Assembly (NCBI GenBank): GCA_029449245.1
Contig: JANATF010000009.1
Coordinates: 1,674,001 to 1,738,000 of the forward strand
Source: Mortierella alpina
Taxonomy: Eukaryota; Mortierellomycota; Mortierellomycetes; Mortierellales; Mortierellaceae
Direction: 5' to 3'
DNA: 64,000 nucleotides
Shown here in pieces: positions 35,201 through 46,173 of the stretch (its first letter is position 1; each line of letters opens with the position of its first letter). The translations under genes and the position numbers were made by a program. Under the pieces are notes generated by a model that saw only the letters and a list, made by a program, of their open reading frames with translations, did not search any database and was not told the DNA's origin.

Positions 35201-36331
35201 CAGACGCCGGCCAAGAGATCCCCGTCGGCTTCTAGAAACTCGGCAACCATGCCCACTCGACGACTACGCCAAAAGACACCTGCAGGAGATGCGCGACCCA
35301 TTTTTACAGCAAAGTGCGCACCAGGGACGTCCTCGACGGATGAATCATTAAGATCATCCAGCGAAAACCCGGCGTTCAGTAACCGGGCTGCCCGAGCTGC
35401 AGCCGGCAAACGTGAGCGACGAGGAAAGTGCGTACTGTGTGTTGAGGACAATATCATCAACCTCCGAGTTGTCCAGTATCAACTTCAAAAACTGGGATAT
35501 GATACACAGTCTGCAAGCGATGGTCAAATCGCGGTTGATATCATTAGGGCGCAGATCGAGCAGTTAGGGGAAGGCGTGGCATCGATGAGCACGGATGAAA
35601 AGTCTGCGACAGAGGACGCGGGAGTAGGGGGTGCGGACAGTGATGTGGTAATGGGATCCGCAGACGAAGCGGAAGATCAGCCACCACAGCAGTGTGATCA
35701 GACGCTGTTGCGGCGGCCGTTGAGCATTGTCGACAGCCTGATTACAGATCCAGTGAACAACATCAACAAGAGCCATACGTTTGACCAGTCGGACGTTGGG
35801 GCAGTATCATCCATGACACAATCAACAACACCTATGACCTCACCTTCGTTGTCGATTACGAGCCGGATGTCTGCAGAGATGCGACCCACTTTGGGTTCGT
35901 CCTCTGAAACGTCGTCCGTCTCCTCTGCGTCGCTTGGCTCCTGTCTTGCGGCATCACGCTCCCCTTCCCTTGGTGGGAAAGCCTCTCCGGATCTGTCGGT
36001 TTTGGCTCCCTCGATCGCTTCGAGGTTGAGCCCAGCCAACCCGAGTAGGAAGAGAATGCCGTCTGCGCTGGCATCGTCGTCTTCGTCGTCGTACGACCAC
36101 CACCCAAAGATCGACTTGATTTTAATGGATTGTGCGATGCCTGTCAAGAGCGGGTTTGATGCAGCGGCAGAGATCCGACAGATGGGAGTGCGGACGCCCA
36201 TCATTGCATTGACAGCGAGCGCGGTGCCGTCGACCAAGGAGAAGTGCATTGCGTCGGGTATGAATGGGTACCTGAGCAAGCCGACGAAGCTGTCTGATCT
36301 TGAGGCGATGCTGGATCAGTGGATTGATTGA
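26272..36331 (+). CDS. Dual hybrid histidine kinase (HK-REC-GAF-HK-REC)
   Basis: Exons 26272-28089, 29096-29132, 29247-29370, 29449-30587, 30689-32125, 32245-32594, 32703-33209, 33312-34005 and 34098-36331 encode 2,779 aa. The N-terminal about 560 residues are disordered and Gln/His/Ser-rich. A PAS-like sensor follows (AIYWGEQCYLIYNEAWRPIL to GGIFADVIEVT). Kinase 1 has H-box SHELRTPLTL (His about 1036), N-box NLIGNALKHT and G-boxes DTGVGI and GTGIGL. Receiver 1 has DVAMPNMNG (Asp about 1519) and KPFSARELL. A GAF-like segment then precedes kinase 2 (SHELRTPIG, NLIGNAVKFT, DTGIGI, GGTGLGL). Receiver 2 is at the C-terminus (LILMDCAMPVKSG, Asp about 2713; LSKPTKL). All phospho-acceptor residues are present in both modules, so both should be active. 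Dual kinases are known in basidiomycetes (Cryptococcus Tco2 type). The output is probably the HPt-HOG relay. No transmembrane segment was seen. Confidence 0.92.
26569..26604 (+). repeat. In-frame 9-bp tandem repeat encoding Gly-Gln-His
   Basis: Four units of GGTCAGCAT (the last ends in C) inside exon 1 of the histidine kinase give GQH repeats at about residues 100-111, followed by more Gln-rich sequence. Repeat number probably varies between strains. Confidence 0.9.
28090..29095 (+). other. Oversized first intron of the histidine kinase gene
   Basis: It is 1,006 bp, while the other introns of this gene are 78-118 bp. It has a strong donor (GTAAGTGAG) and a TTTTAG acceptor, and joining the flanking exons gives the conserved sensor motif YNEAWRPIL without gap. 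It has stops in all plus-strand frames. No ncRNA fold was identified by eye. Confidence 0.8.
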
Positions 36332-36935
36332 GAGGGTAGACGAGAGAGGGAGAGAATGAACGAAATCTCGACCATGCCTCTTATTTTTGTTCGCTTCGGA
36401 AGGTTCAAAGGACCTCGTTTTTGTATATAGTTTGCGCCCTTTAGAGGGACAGCTCACAATAAAGCACCTTCAGACAGAGCATTGGATCAGCTTGTTTGTG
36501 TAGTTGAGGGAGGAAATGATAGGAAAGCTAACGACGAGAAGGGGAGTGAATTTAAAATTGTGTTGGGAGTGAATACCACGCCCTTACTGAAACGCTCGAA
36601 ACGCTCGGACCATCACGCGTGTTGTGTACATTCTTCGAATACTCAAAAAAATCATGATGGGAGAGATGGGAGAGATGGACGCGATGTGGTTTTTTGTCTG
36701 TATTCAGGCTTTGGAATGACAATTCGGCCGCTTTATCAAAGAGTTCCAGGTGTAATCGCTAGCGAGAAGCAGAGAGTTGAAAGTGTTAGAATGCTTTTTT
36801 TGCCCTTTTCTCGCTGGGTTTCGATAGCTTGGGAAGTAACATGATGTGTTTGAGAACAAGGTGCCTTGTGAGAATGATCCCTCCTCACTCCTCACAGTTT
36901 TGCTAACTTTATTTCAAGACACAGGGAGTGTAAGT
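36332..36935. other. Intergenic region, convergent ends
   Basis: This is the 3' flank of the kinase gene and of the minus-strand secreted gene. A short GGGAGAGAT tandem repeat lies at about 36659-36676. A 120-codon plus-strand open frame at 36482-36844 runs through that repeat and has no family resemblance, so it is not called. Confidence 0.45.
36458..36463 (+). terminator. Polyadenylation signal of the histidine kinase gene
   Basis: AATAAA lies 127 bp after the stop codon, preceded by a T-rich, TATA-like stretch, as is common in fungal 3' ends. Confidence 0.55.
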
Positions 36936-37735
36936 CTATCTGCCTTGGTAGCGCATCCACGAGTAGAGCTTCTGATACATGGCCCTTGCCGGCTTTGTTG
37001 ACCACTCATGTCGACGACTACCATCCTGGAGGCTTCCGACGGGTAAGAGTTGAACCTGCGATCCAGGGGATTGAAGAGGCGTGGAAGCAAGTGCTACCGT
37101 TCCTCCTAAGACCTGAGCCGAAAACGACCACCTTTTCGGGCTAGTGTCTTTCACACGTTCAAATCTCTCAGCGACGACGCATAGCAGAAGTTCTATGATA
37201 TAGAGGAAAGAAAAAGGTATCAAGGAAAGAACCCGAGGATGAATTAACACAAATGTGTTTAAAAAAATCGCGAGCATGACAATGCCGATAGAATCAAAGA
37301 CGATTCGCCTTGACAAAAGGAATAACAGATGGAAGAGGAGTATCTTACCAGCCTTGGTGGAGTCGCCCGGGCCCTCAACGAGGGCAACGCAAAATTGCGA
37401 GTCTCTATCCTCGATGTTGATATTTCTGATGATAGCCGATTGACCGTCAAGTACATCGATTGACCAGTCGCCATTTTTAAGGTCATCGCAATATGTCTAT
37501 ACCGTCAGTGCAAAATAAAAAGGTATACAATGATTCTCGTGTCAGTGTTTTTGTGTACGGGAATGATTAAATTTTTTTTCATAGATTCATTACTTCTTCA
37601 TACCAAGATCAGTGGAGCGCCATCCTTCAAGGGCCCTTCAACATCCAAGCAGAGGTCGCTGGCGGTGTTTCTGAGAATCGACGCAGAAGCCAAAGCTGCA
37701 ACGGAAAGGATGGAGAGTGTGGATGTGAGGCGCAT
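36936..37735 (-). CDS. Small secreted protein of unknown function
   Basis: Exons 37735-37604, 37496-37349 and 37192-36936 (minus strand) encode 178 aa. The N-terminus (MRLTSTLSILSVAALASA) is a classic signal peptide. The mature part begins near ILRNTASDLCLDV and holds only about four cysteines (DLC, TYC, FCV, LLC). The second exon (DLKNGDWSIDVLDGQSA) is acidic, and the C-terminal half is more basic and lacks repeats. I do not recognise the family. The third exon depends on a weaker splice choice (AAGGCTG|gtaag and tcatag|AACTT), so the C-terminal 85 residues are less certain than the first 93. Confidence 0.65.
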
Positions 37736-38388
37736 GTTGAGATATGGGGTACTTTAAAGCTTTATACGAAAGTGAAGAGTGTGGTTGTCGTGCGAACTGG
37801 GGATATGGAGAGCGCCATCTTTTTATACCTGAGAAAATTATGGACGTGGTGGCGGGGAGATAGGGGTTACTTGTTTACGTCCCTACAGAAAATGATGCCA
37901 GGGGTGTGAGAAAAAAAATACGGCAGCGCTTCTTAAGCAGAGTGTTTACAAGGCGCATTCATGCATGCCTCCCTCCCAGATGGGAACACGCACAAGATAG
38001 GGGTGTGAGTCTTGAAGTTTCTTGGACTAAATACCGCATCCCCTTTACCAAACGCTTGGACCAGCACCTGCATCATATGTAGAAAGGAACGAGTTGCGCA
38101 AGCCTATCTTGACTAATAATGTTTTACCATGCAAAGTCTCAGGTTCAAGCTAACCAAAAGGCAAGGATAGATGATCGCCCTTACAGATGAAAGAACGAAT
38201 GTGCTCTTTTCACTTGAAAGATTCTCACGAGCCTCTGAGCCATAGTATTTTTCGTCAGCCGAAGCTTGTCCTGGTGCGCTGGTTAGTTGGTTGGTGAGCC
38301 TACTCAAGCTCTGAAATGACATGAATAAAAAGCTCCCAGAAGCACTGAAGAAAGATCTGCCATAAGTCGATATTTATTGTGCCATTAT
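37736..38388. other. Intergenic region
   Basis: This is the promoter side of the secreted-protein gene and the 3' flank of the NFX1-type helicase gene. A TATA-like TTTTTATACC lies on the plus strand near 37820-37829. Read on the minus strand it is GGTATAAAAA, about 90 bp upstream of the start codon at 37735, and is a plausible TATA box. Nothing else is supported. Confidence 0.45.
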
Positions 38389-41300
38389 TCAGGTAGCGCG
38401 TTGTCGATACAATGCTTCATATTCCTCGTTGCGGCGGTTGTCATGTAGAAGTTGATGACTGGCGCCCCCTACAGCAAGTCCACATTCAAGACACCTAGAT
38501 GTCACCATAGCCATGCCGCAATCCGCAATGACGTACTAATTCAATAGGTCGACATGTAACATAACGCAGTTAGTAAGAAAGAAAGCAGCGTACACAATAT
38601 TCAGCCTTCGCAAGCATTTTGAAATAAACGACTTACGGAATGGCCATTTGGACAGGTATACCAGTGCCCAGATCCACTTAGCGTTTGCTGTATGGCCGTA
38701 AAAACCTCGGCCTTTTCCGCCGCTGTCAATGGGTTGTAGATTGCTTCACCCCTGGCGGCATTGTATGCATCGATGATCTTTGCCTCCAAGACCTCCGATC
38801 TCTCGATACAGTCCTCAATGATTCCCAGAGGACATCCTCCTTTGATCACCTTGATGTCTAACATGAAATGTGCCAGGACTTTATCCACGCGCTTAAGACG
38901 CTGCTTCTTGGCCTCCTCCCCTGATGGCATGGCCTTGCGTCCGAGCCACTGCATCCTCTTGTACGACAAGTCCATCCTGCTGATTCGTGCATATGCCTTG
39001 TGCCTCTCGAATTTTCCCTTCTCGGCAGCCTCCAAAAACATATCGGCATAGGCCATGGCGCAATTGATCAGGTCCTCAATAAACCAATACCAGCCACTAG
39101 AGGCTTCGACTTCGCCAAATGCTGCGAATGCCTGTGCAAGGACAACCAGAAGCACATTGATGAGCCCATGCAGCGAGTCCACGTAACATGAACCGACTTG
39201 GCCGTCCAAAGGCAATCCGCACTCCAAAATGCAAGCCTGGATCACATCAGATGCCGACTCTGGTGACTGGGCTGAGGAATGGTGATTTCGGGACCGAAAC
39301 ATTGTCGGGGAAGTCTTGGCTCGGTAGAGGTGTGATACTGCGGCTTCAAAGAGCTGCCTTGTAGGTGATTGCCGAGCCGAAAGAGCGAGGGTCTTGAATT
39401 GGAGGAAGGTATCCTGCGGCCACTTGAGCAGTGTCTTCCATGCATCTTCATGGGCCTTTGGTATTCCATAGACTTTTGACAACTCGAGAAAGTCACTCTT
39501 GGGAAATGGATCACTTTTTTTCAACAACCTGCCGAGCTTCCGGGTGCGAGCCTCTGGCGGATCCGGGCGTAACCCGGCCTCGGTCTTCCTGATCTTTTGC
39601 AGGAACTCGGCCTGGCGCTGTTCGGCTGCGGCTTTTGCCACTAAGAGTTGGTCCTGCGCTTTGACCATAGGCGCCGCTTGAGCGAGCTGAAACTTTTGCT
39701 TTCGTTCCGTGAGCTGCGCGTGTTTGACGCGACGCCCATATCGTAAGAGTCCAACGATGGGCTTGCGGCATAGATGACAGCTCACTTGCTTCGTAACTGC
39801 ATCAGGAAGCGGCTTCTTGCACCTGAACGCGATCAGACCGGTGTTGGGATCGATGTCGCCTGCGTAGTACTCGCTCATTTCCATCATACCGTCCAGACTT
39901 GACATTGTCACGGCGTGGTTACAGGCCAGATGGAGGATGGGATCCTGATCAACGTCAATCTCGCCTAAGGTCTCTTGCAAAATCATGTCTACCAGCATAG
40001 CCATCGTTTTTGGATCTTTGCACTCGACGCAAAACTTTCTTGGGGGGCATTTCTCACCACAGACTGATGGACACTGATGACCACAGCTTAGCTTTTGCTC
40101 ACATCGCTTGTTGCATGGCAGTCGATCGCATGGGGCTCCACAAGGCAGGTTGCAACTCCCTTCATGGGGACAAGACCACACGCACGTCTCGCAGCAAGCT
40201 GCGCAGGGGACATCGCATTGCTGATGGCATTGGCTGTGCGCACATGTCACTTCGCACTTTTTCTTGCAAGGGGGCTTCGAGTCCCGGGGCTCACCGCAAT
40301 GCGCGCTGTAAGCGTGACCGCAGAACAAGGTCCTCTCGTGCTCCGTAAGGCACTCGCCGTGGATAAGGCGAGAGACCTCATTAGCATTGTGGAGCTCGTT
40401 CATACGCATGAGCTCTGCCTTTTTGGACTGACAGGTGTGACATGTATGGATACATGTGTGGCCACATTCAAGAGCAGCACCGCAAATGATTTTGCACTGG
40501 ATGGATGACGCATCCTCGTAACACTCCATCTCGATCTGGTGGTGACACAGACGTAGATCCTTCTTGACCTTGGCTCTGCATACGATCTTGGAAGGGTCCT
40601 GTTTTTGATAACACTTTGGCTCTTCGTAGACGTGGCCGCAGGGCAAGATTATAGGAGCCACGATTTCCAAGCAATTGCCGCATGTATCACCGCAGTGCTT
40701 TGGACATGCGTGCTGACAAAGGGGGTGCAGCCGAGGACAAGGCTGGAAGCATTTCACCAACTGGTGCTTCTCATCATCAGGATGACCTATATGGTAATGG
40801 ATAGTTGGAAAAAACACTATTGTTTGAATGCAAGCACTTGTTCATATTTCACCAGCCTTAATCCTTTTTTTTTCTCATGAAATAACTTACACGAAAGCGG
40901 ACATACGTGGCCGCACGGCATGTTGCGACCGCAGGCGATCGTGCAGCCGCCATTTGGAGCTACTGTTCTGAGAGCCTCGGGTGTCTCGATGATATTCTTG
41001 GTGTTGGGATGGTTCTTACAAACGATCCGGAAACCCTTGTCGATGCGCTCATTGCGATCCAACTCTTCAATGACCTTGGGCCATATTCCGTTCTTCTCTT
41101 GCCTCATCAACCCAGCATTGCCCAGAAGGAACATTCCATGTTTGGCTCGTGAGAGGAGCACATTGGTTCTGTTAGGGGACTTGAGGAAACCGATGGTGTT
41201 GTAGGAAGATAGGCTGGTCTGTGCGCTTATGTTACGGACAAGTGAAATGATGACAATCTTGGCCTCCTCTCCCTATGCAAAAAAACGATTTTTTTTTGGT

Positions 41301-44300
41301 TAGGTATAGGCATAAGTGTAGAGGATCCAGGGGCATAATGAAGAGGGCAATGCTGTTACCTGGTAGTTATCAATGGTCCTGAGTGTAATGTGACTATTCA
41401 TGGAGACCTTCTTGAGGCCGACGGTGGAATGCTGGTTGATATTCAAGACCGCTCTGCCCCCGTCCTTGGAGCCGATATGTTCTGCATTGTCCAACTCGTT
41501 TTGATCCAATTGCTCTTGGTCACGCTCATCAATGAGCAGCTCAAACTTGTTCCGAAGGTGGTCGCGAAGTCGAGAGAGCTGACCCAAATAGGGTGTGAGG
41601 ATTGTAATATCTCCGGGCTGGTTGTATCCATTTCTTATGAGGTACTGTGCAAGCGCCTCTACCATCTTGACCTCAAACGAATTGGTGAACGACTGCATGC
41701 CATACTGATCCTTGCTGTCCTCTGGATGTGTGTGGTTCATAAAGAACAGGTTTGAGTCCATGCCAGCGACGTTAGGGTAAGCGAGGACCTGTTCACCGTC
41801 AACGAGTCTCGGATAGAGCGCATTTCTGATCAAGCTGGAGATCTCTGGTCGCATCCGCCGCTGGATTGTGAGCTCGGAGGCAGGAATCGCGTTTCTCCGC
41901 GCTCGCACAAGACGCTCAAAGAGCGATCTATCGAGGTTATGGTTTTCGCCAATCTTGGAGTCGGACGAGAGATGATAGCACTCAATCTGAGGACGAAGTT
42001 GTTCGTGGTCTCCAATAAGAACCAGATGCTGAGTTGAGGGGGATAGTGCCGCCAGGATATGAGACTCTAAGACTTCTCCTGCTTCCTCGCAGATGATGAT
42101 GCTTGGGGCGAGAGCTTCGAATAGACCCTGGGATTTGGCTGCTCCGTTGGTAGTCATTCCTATGACGGTCTTGGTGCGTAGAATCTCCAAACGAACTTGA
42201 TCGTAAGCATTCGACTCCCTCTGGTTGATACTCTCCATGGCTTGCAATAGTTTAGCCATCTTCTCCATCATCTGCTCTTGTGCTGCTGACCTCCATGAAG
42301 CGATTAGAGTCCTGCGTTCCTTCATAGACATGTACCAAACGTCTGCATCCTCAAGTTCTTCCAGTGGTCTGTTGGTGTTGGGGATGTACTCCATTGTAGA
42401 CGCCTGTAACATCTTCAAGTGATCTTCGTCAAGGTAGTTGAATTTGTTACCATTGTGAGCCTCCTCCTTCCATCCTTGAACATCGTCATTCCTGGTCACC
42501 TTCTCCTCAATGTCTTGACCTAATGCCCATCTCTCGTACGGGTTCAAGCGTCGCTTGCGTGATCTAACCTCGGTGAATATGTCCGCATCAGACTTGCTCC
42601 CTTCATCATCGTCGGAGTCCTCGTTACCATAGCTCAAACCGATGTCTCCATACTCGAACTGTTCCCAAATATTCGGGTTCGTAATCAATAGGAAGGATCC
42701 GATGTACTCCCAAGCCAAGTAATCGCTGCGAAGGGCCTTCTCCAACTTGGTGATCTCCTCCGCAACGACCTTGCGCTGATCTCGCACGTTATACAGTTCC
42801 TGTCGTACCTGGAACCCCTTGTTACGGTTTTCTTCCAGTCTCATCATGCTCTCCAGGTTGTAGCTGTCGAGCCTCTCAGATTTTGAGCGAGAGCCGATAC
42901 GTGCGATACTTGTAATCTTTTGGTCCAGCAAATGCTCTAGAAACTGATCCAAGGCGTGGTTTGTGTAGCAGATGCAGACGATCGGCCCACATCCCATGGC
43001 TTTTCGGTTGTGGAGGAGCACCCTCATGAGATCGACACCGATCTTGGTCTTGCCTGTTCCCGGTGGTCTAGATTAAATAAGCAAAGGGGTGAAGGCGTTA
43101 GCAACAATAGAGAAACTACGAACAAAAAACACGCTCAAATTCTTTGGTACTGTATGCACTTACCCCCTAATCAATGCAACCTCGCGGCATAGAGTATCAA
43201 CCAAAGCCTGCGCCTGCGTGTCATCAAGACCACTGTAGTGCTGAAGCATAGTCACTGCCAATGCCGCAGACTCGCTGCTCTTGACGTCAAGGTGACATTG
43301 CCTGCCGGCTCGAAGAAGAATTGACAAGTCAAATACGAAACCAGGAGCCCTTGTGTACATTGGAGGGTCGATGCCCACCTTTGCCGTATGGACAGATTCC
43401 ATCTCCTCCTTGGTAGGGGCCAAATACTTTCCAAAAGGCAGAGTGGCAGGGACACAGTTTTGAAGGGCTCGGAGAATGGGCCTGTACGACTCGAAGAACG
43501 AGCCGGTTGCCTCGACAAGGAACCACTGACTCGATGCGCCGTTGCCGCTATTGTATGTGCTAAGCGTCCGCACATACTGCTTTGGATCAGCCAAGGAGAT
43601 CTCGATACAGGCAACTGAATCGTCCTTGCCCAAGACCTCGGCATCTCGCACAGTGACGACTCCGAGAATCATCTGAAAATTAGGGATGGCAGTATCGTCC
43701 ACAGTAGGCAGATTTGTGCGACTGGCAATGCAGATGAGGGACCCTTGCATCAGCCTTCGCTTGGAACGCTCCCAGAATTCGACGCGTCGACTCTTGTTGC
43801 TCCCAGTCAATTGAGACGGCTGCGTGAATGAAATCTTGATGGACCCTCCAGACTTGTGCATGCAATTCATCCCCAGGAACTGGACGTTTCCATAGACGTT
43901 CAGGCTGACATTGTCGTCAAGACGTTTTTTGAGCTCCTTGTGTTTGAGCAAGATGCTCTCATCGCCGTTTTCGGTTCTGTGGAGTGCACTCAGGAAGGCC
44001 ATGACGCCCTTGCGCAAAGAATCCATCATGTCTTCGCGATAAAGGCGAAAATGAATGTCAACCTGTCGACTCCATCCGGGCGGCAAAAAATGAGGTGCCT
44101 CTGGGACATCATTCGAAGGCAGGTAAGCACCTCGCTGACATGTTACCTCTTGCAGTGTGGGCAGGACGTTTATATCTGAGATCTCGGCATGATCGTTGTC
44201 GTGTCGCCTGCCCTTGGGAGAGAGTTCGCCTGGCGGGTCATAATCGTTCACGATATGCATCATATTCACGGCGCGAGCCCTGGACGGACCTGCAGGTGAT

Positions 44301-45250
44301 AGGTGATTCGCAAGTATCTTGGGTTCGAGGACTTTGTTCTGTGCATCAGCCGTGATCTTTCGCAGTCGATCGACGTCTTTTGCCAGGATCTCACTCGGAA
44401 AAACGTTCTCGGGAGTAGCCCCTCGAAGTTTGATACAGAGAACGGTCTGCTCGTATAGTTTGTCCACCAGCGGTGCCATGGTAGTGGACGCTTCTTTGAT
44501 GCGTCGGATGAGTTGATAGACCAACCGCACCACAGCAATCATCGCGCATTGCAGAGATGAGACCCGGCAAACGGAAGGATCCTGCAAGATCTTCATAGCG
44601 GTTGGGTTTCGATCCTCCAAAGAACCACGTTCAAGGAGCTCGTCCATACACGGAAGGATGCCTCGGTCGAAGAATGCTCCGCGGTGCTCGTAAACTCTTG
44701 CGTATATGATGCCCGTTTCACTTGTCATCGTAGAGCGGCAGACCTTCTCCCTGGTGAGGACCCCGATCAACGGCAGAATGACATATTGGAACGAAACCAA
44801 GTCTCGAGAGTCTCCAGCATCAACATACATTCCCTCCTCCATGATTTCGGTGAGCCGAGCTATACCTGAAGGCTTGGAAAGGCCAGCCAAGATACCAGTG
44901 GTGTCGGCACTGTGATGGTTCGACAGGTTGAGAAGGCAAGAGTTGACAAACATTCTCATCTGGCGATGACCACTGAGATGTGTGAACTCGTCTCTAAGTG
45001 CCAGGGATGCAAAGTTTTGCACGGAACCAGTGGTAACAGCTGCTGCGACAATCACATCGTCAGTGCACTCGCTCGCGATCTGATTTGTCGCTGGTCTGTT
45101 CGCGGCAGCGATTGCTGCCTTGTCCTCCTCGGTAAGACCCCCTCGACCTCGGCCGCGGCCGCGTGCTGCCTCGTAGCCACCGCCTCGTCCTCTGCCCCCT
45201 CCTCCTCCGCGGCCTCGCCCTGAGCCGCTAGCATCGTTGAAAGTGGCCAT
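38389..45250 (-). CDS. ZNFX1/Hrr1-type SF1 helicase with NFX1 zinc fingers
   Basis: Exons 45250-43164, 43067-41360, 41272-40891, 40786-38637 and 38535-38389 (minus) encode 2,157 aa. The N-terminal about 40 residues are RG/RGG-rich and likely bind RNA. An alpha-helical region of about 550 residues and a ZNFX1-like domain follow. The Upf1-like helicase core starts at the exon 1/2 junction: Walker A GPPGTGKT is split by the intron. Motif Ia CYTNHALDQFL, motif II IICEEAGEV, motif III GDHEQLRPQ, and motifs V-VI DNYQGEEAKIVIISLVRN and NVLLSRAK are seen. NFX1-type fingers with repeated CGH..C spacing fill residues about 1370-1640. The last exon closes with CPNGHSYVIADCG and SRCLECG, an RZ-type finger. 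Relatives: human and worm ZNFX1, and fission yeast Hrr1, which works in RNAi-directed heterochromatin. A small-RNA silencing role is therefore likely. Confidence 0.92.
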
Positions 45251-46173
45251 TGTTTACTAAGGTTTGTTTTCAGTTAATAATACCACTGTGTTAGAATTCG
45301 CTTTCTCCCGATGGCGGTAAAGGTCATGGCAGATAGTATATCGACAAGCGGGCGATACCTTGCTGCTGGTCTGTTGATTCAGATTCGGTGTGTAAATCTT
45401 GAGAATTGTGTGGAGTGGAAGTAGTTGCGGATTGAAAGGAAGAGAGAGGTGCAATGCGGCTTGAAAGCGAAGCTTGACTGATGATATTTGAAAAAAGGCG
45501 AAGTGTGTATTACCCTGCAGCAGCCTGCAACTATGCGATCACAATCACAGGACGCGCTCCTAAGCACACGCTCCTCTTATGCTGACACGGAGGGAGGAAC
45601 AGGAAGGAAAATGTGTCAGTGTCAGACTTGAGCGTGCATTGTTATGGCTTTATGCTAGCATATTCTTTTTGTGTCGGGTGGGTTTTGCCTGCTCTGCTGG
45701 AGGCATCGTCACATTCATGCAGAAATATGGTCGACAGGCGCATCTTTTGCCGCGACGAAGGCGTGTTTGGTTACACAGATGTAATATCCATGGACTATGG
45801 ATCGCCCTGTGGCCTACTGTCGGAACCCCTGAATTTTTTGACATCAAAAATGCTGTGCTCACTGGCGATTGAGGACCCATACAAAAGAGACAGGCAACCC
45901 TAACGATAAGATATTAATTCTTCTCATGGCACAACTCACGAATGTGCAAGTGCTCTAACTAAATCTCAACGTAAAGCCTTTAATCGACAATCACCATACC
46001 CTTTGATACCTAGGTTGGATGTGGAATGAGAAGAACACACCAAATTGAGAAGATCAGTGATCATCTATGGAATTCTGCTACGAACCAAGAATGTGAGAGA
46101 GCCCCTGCTAAACTGAAAAGTACAAAAGCAAACATTATTAAAACTGGATTTACCTTACTTCAAAAACAAGACC
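45251..46173. other. Intergenic region between divergent genes
   Basis: This is the shared upstream region of the helicase gene (minus) and the FAD oxidase gene (plus). Plus-strand frames at 45579-45903 are open for about 96 codons in two registers, but neither shows a domain or a consistent codon pattern. No gene is called. Confidence 0.45.

Noticed and set aside
36482-36844. A 120-codon plus-strand frame after the kinase gene
   Set aside because: It runs through a short tandem repeat, overlaps the 3' flank of two convergent genes and has no domain.
45579-45903. Open frames of about 96 codons in two registers upstream of the FAD oxidase
   Set aside because: The two overlapping frames are equally open, no domain or signal peptide is convincing, and the region is the shared upstream space of two divergent genes.
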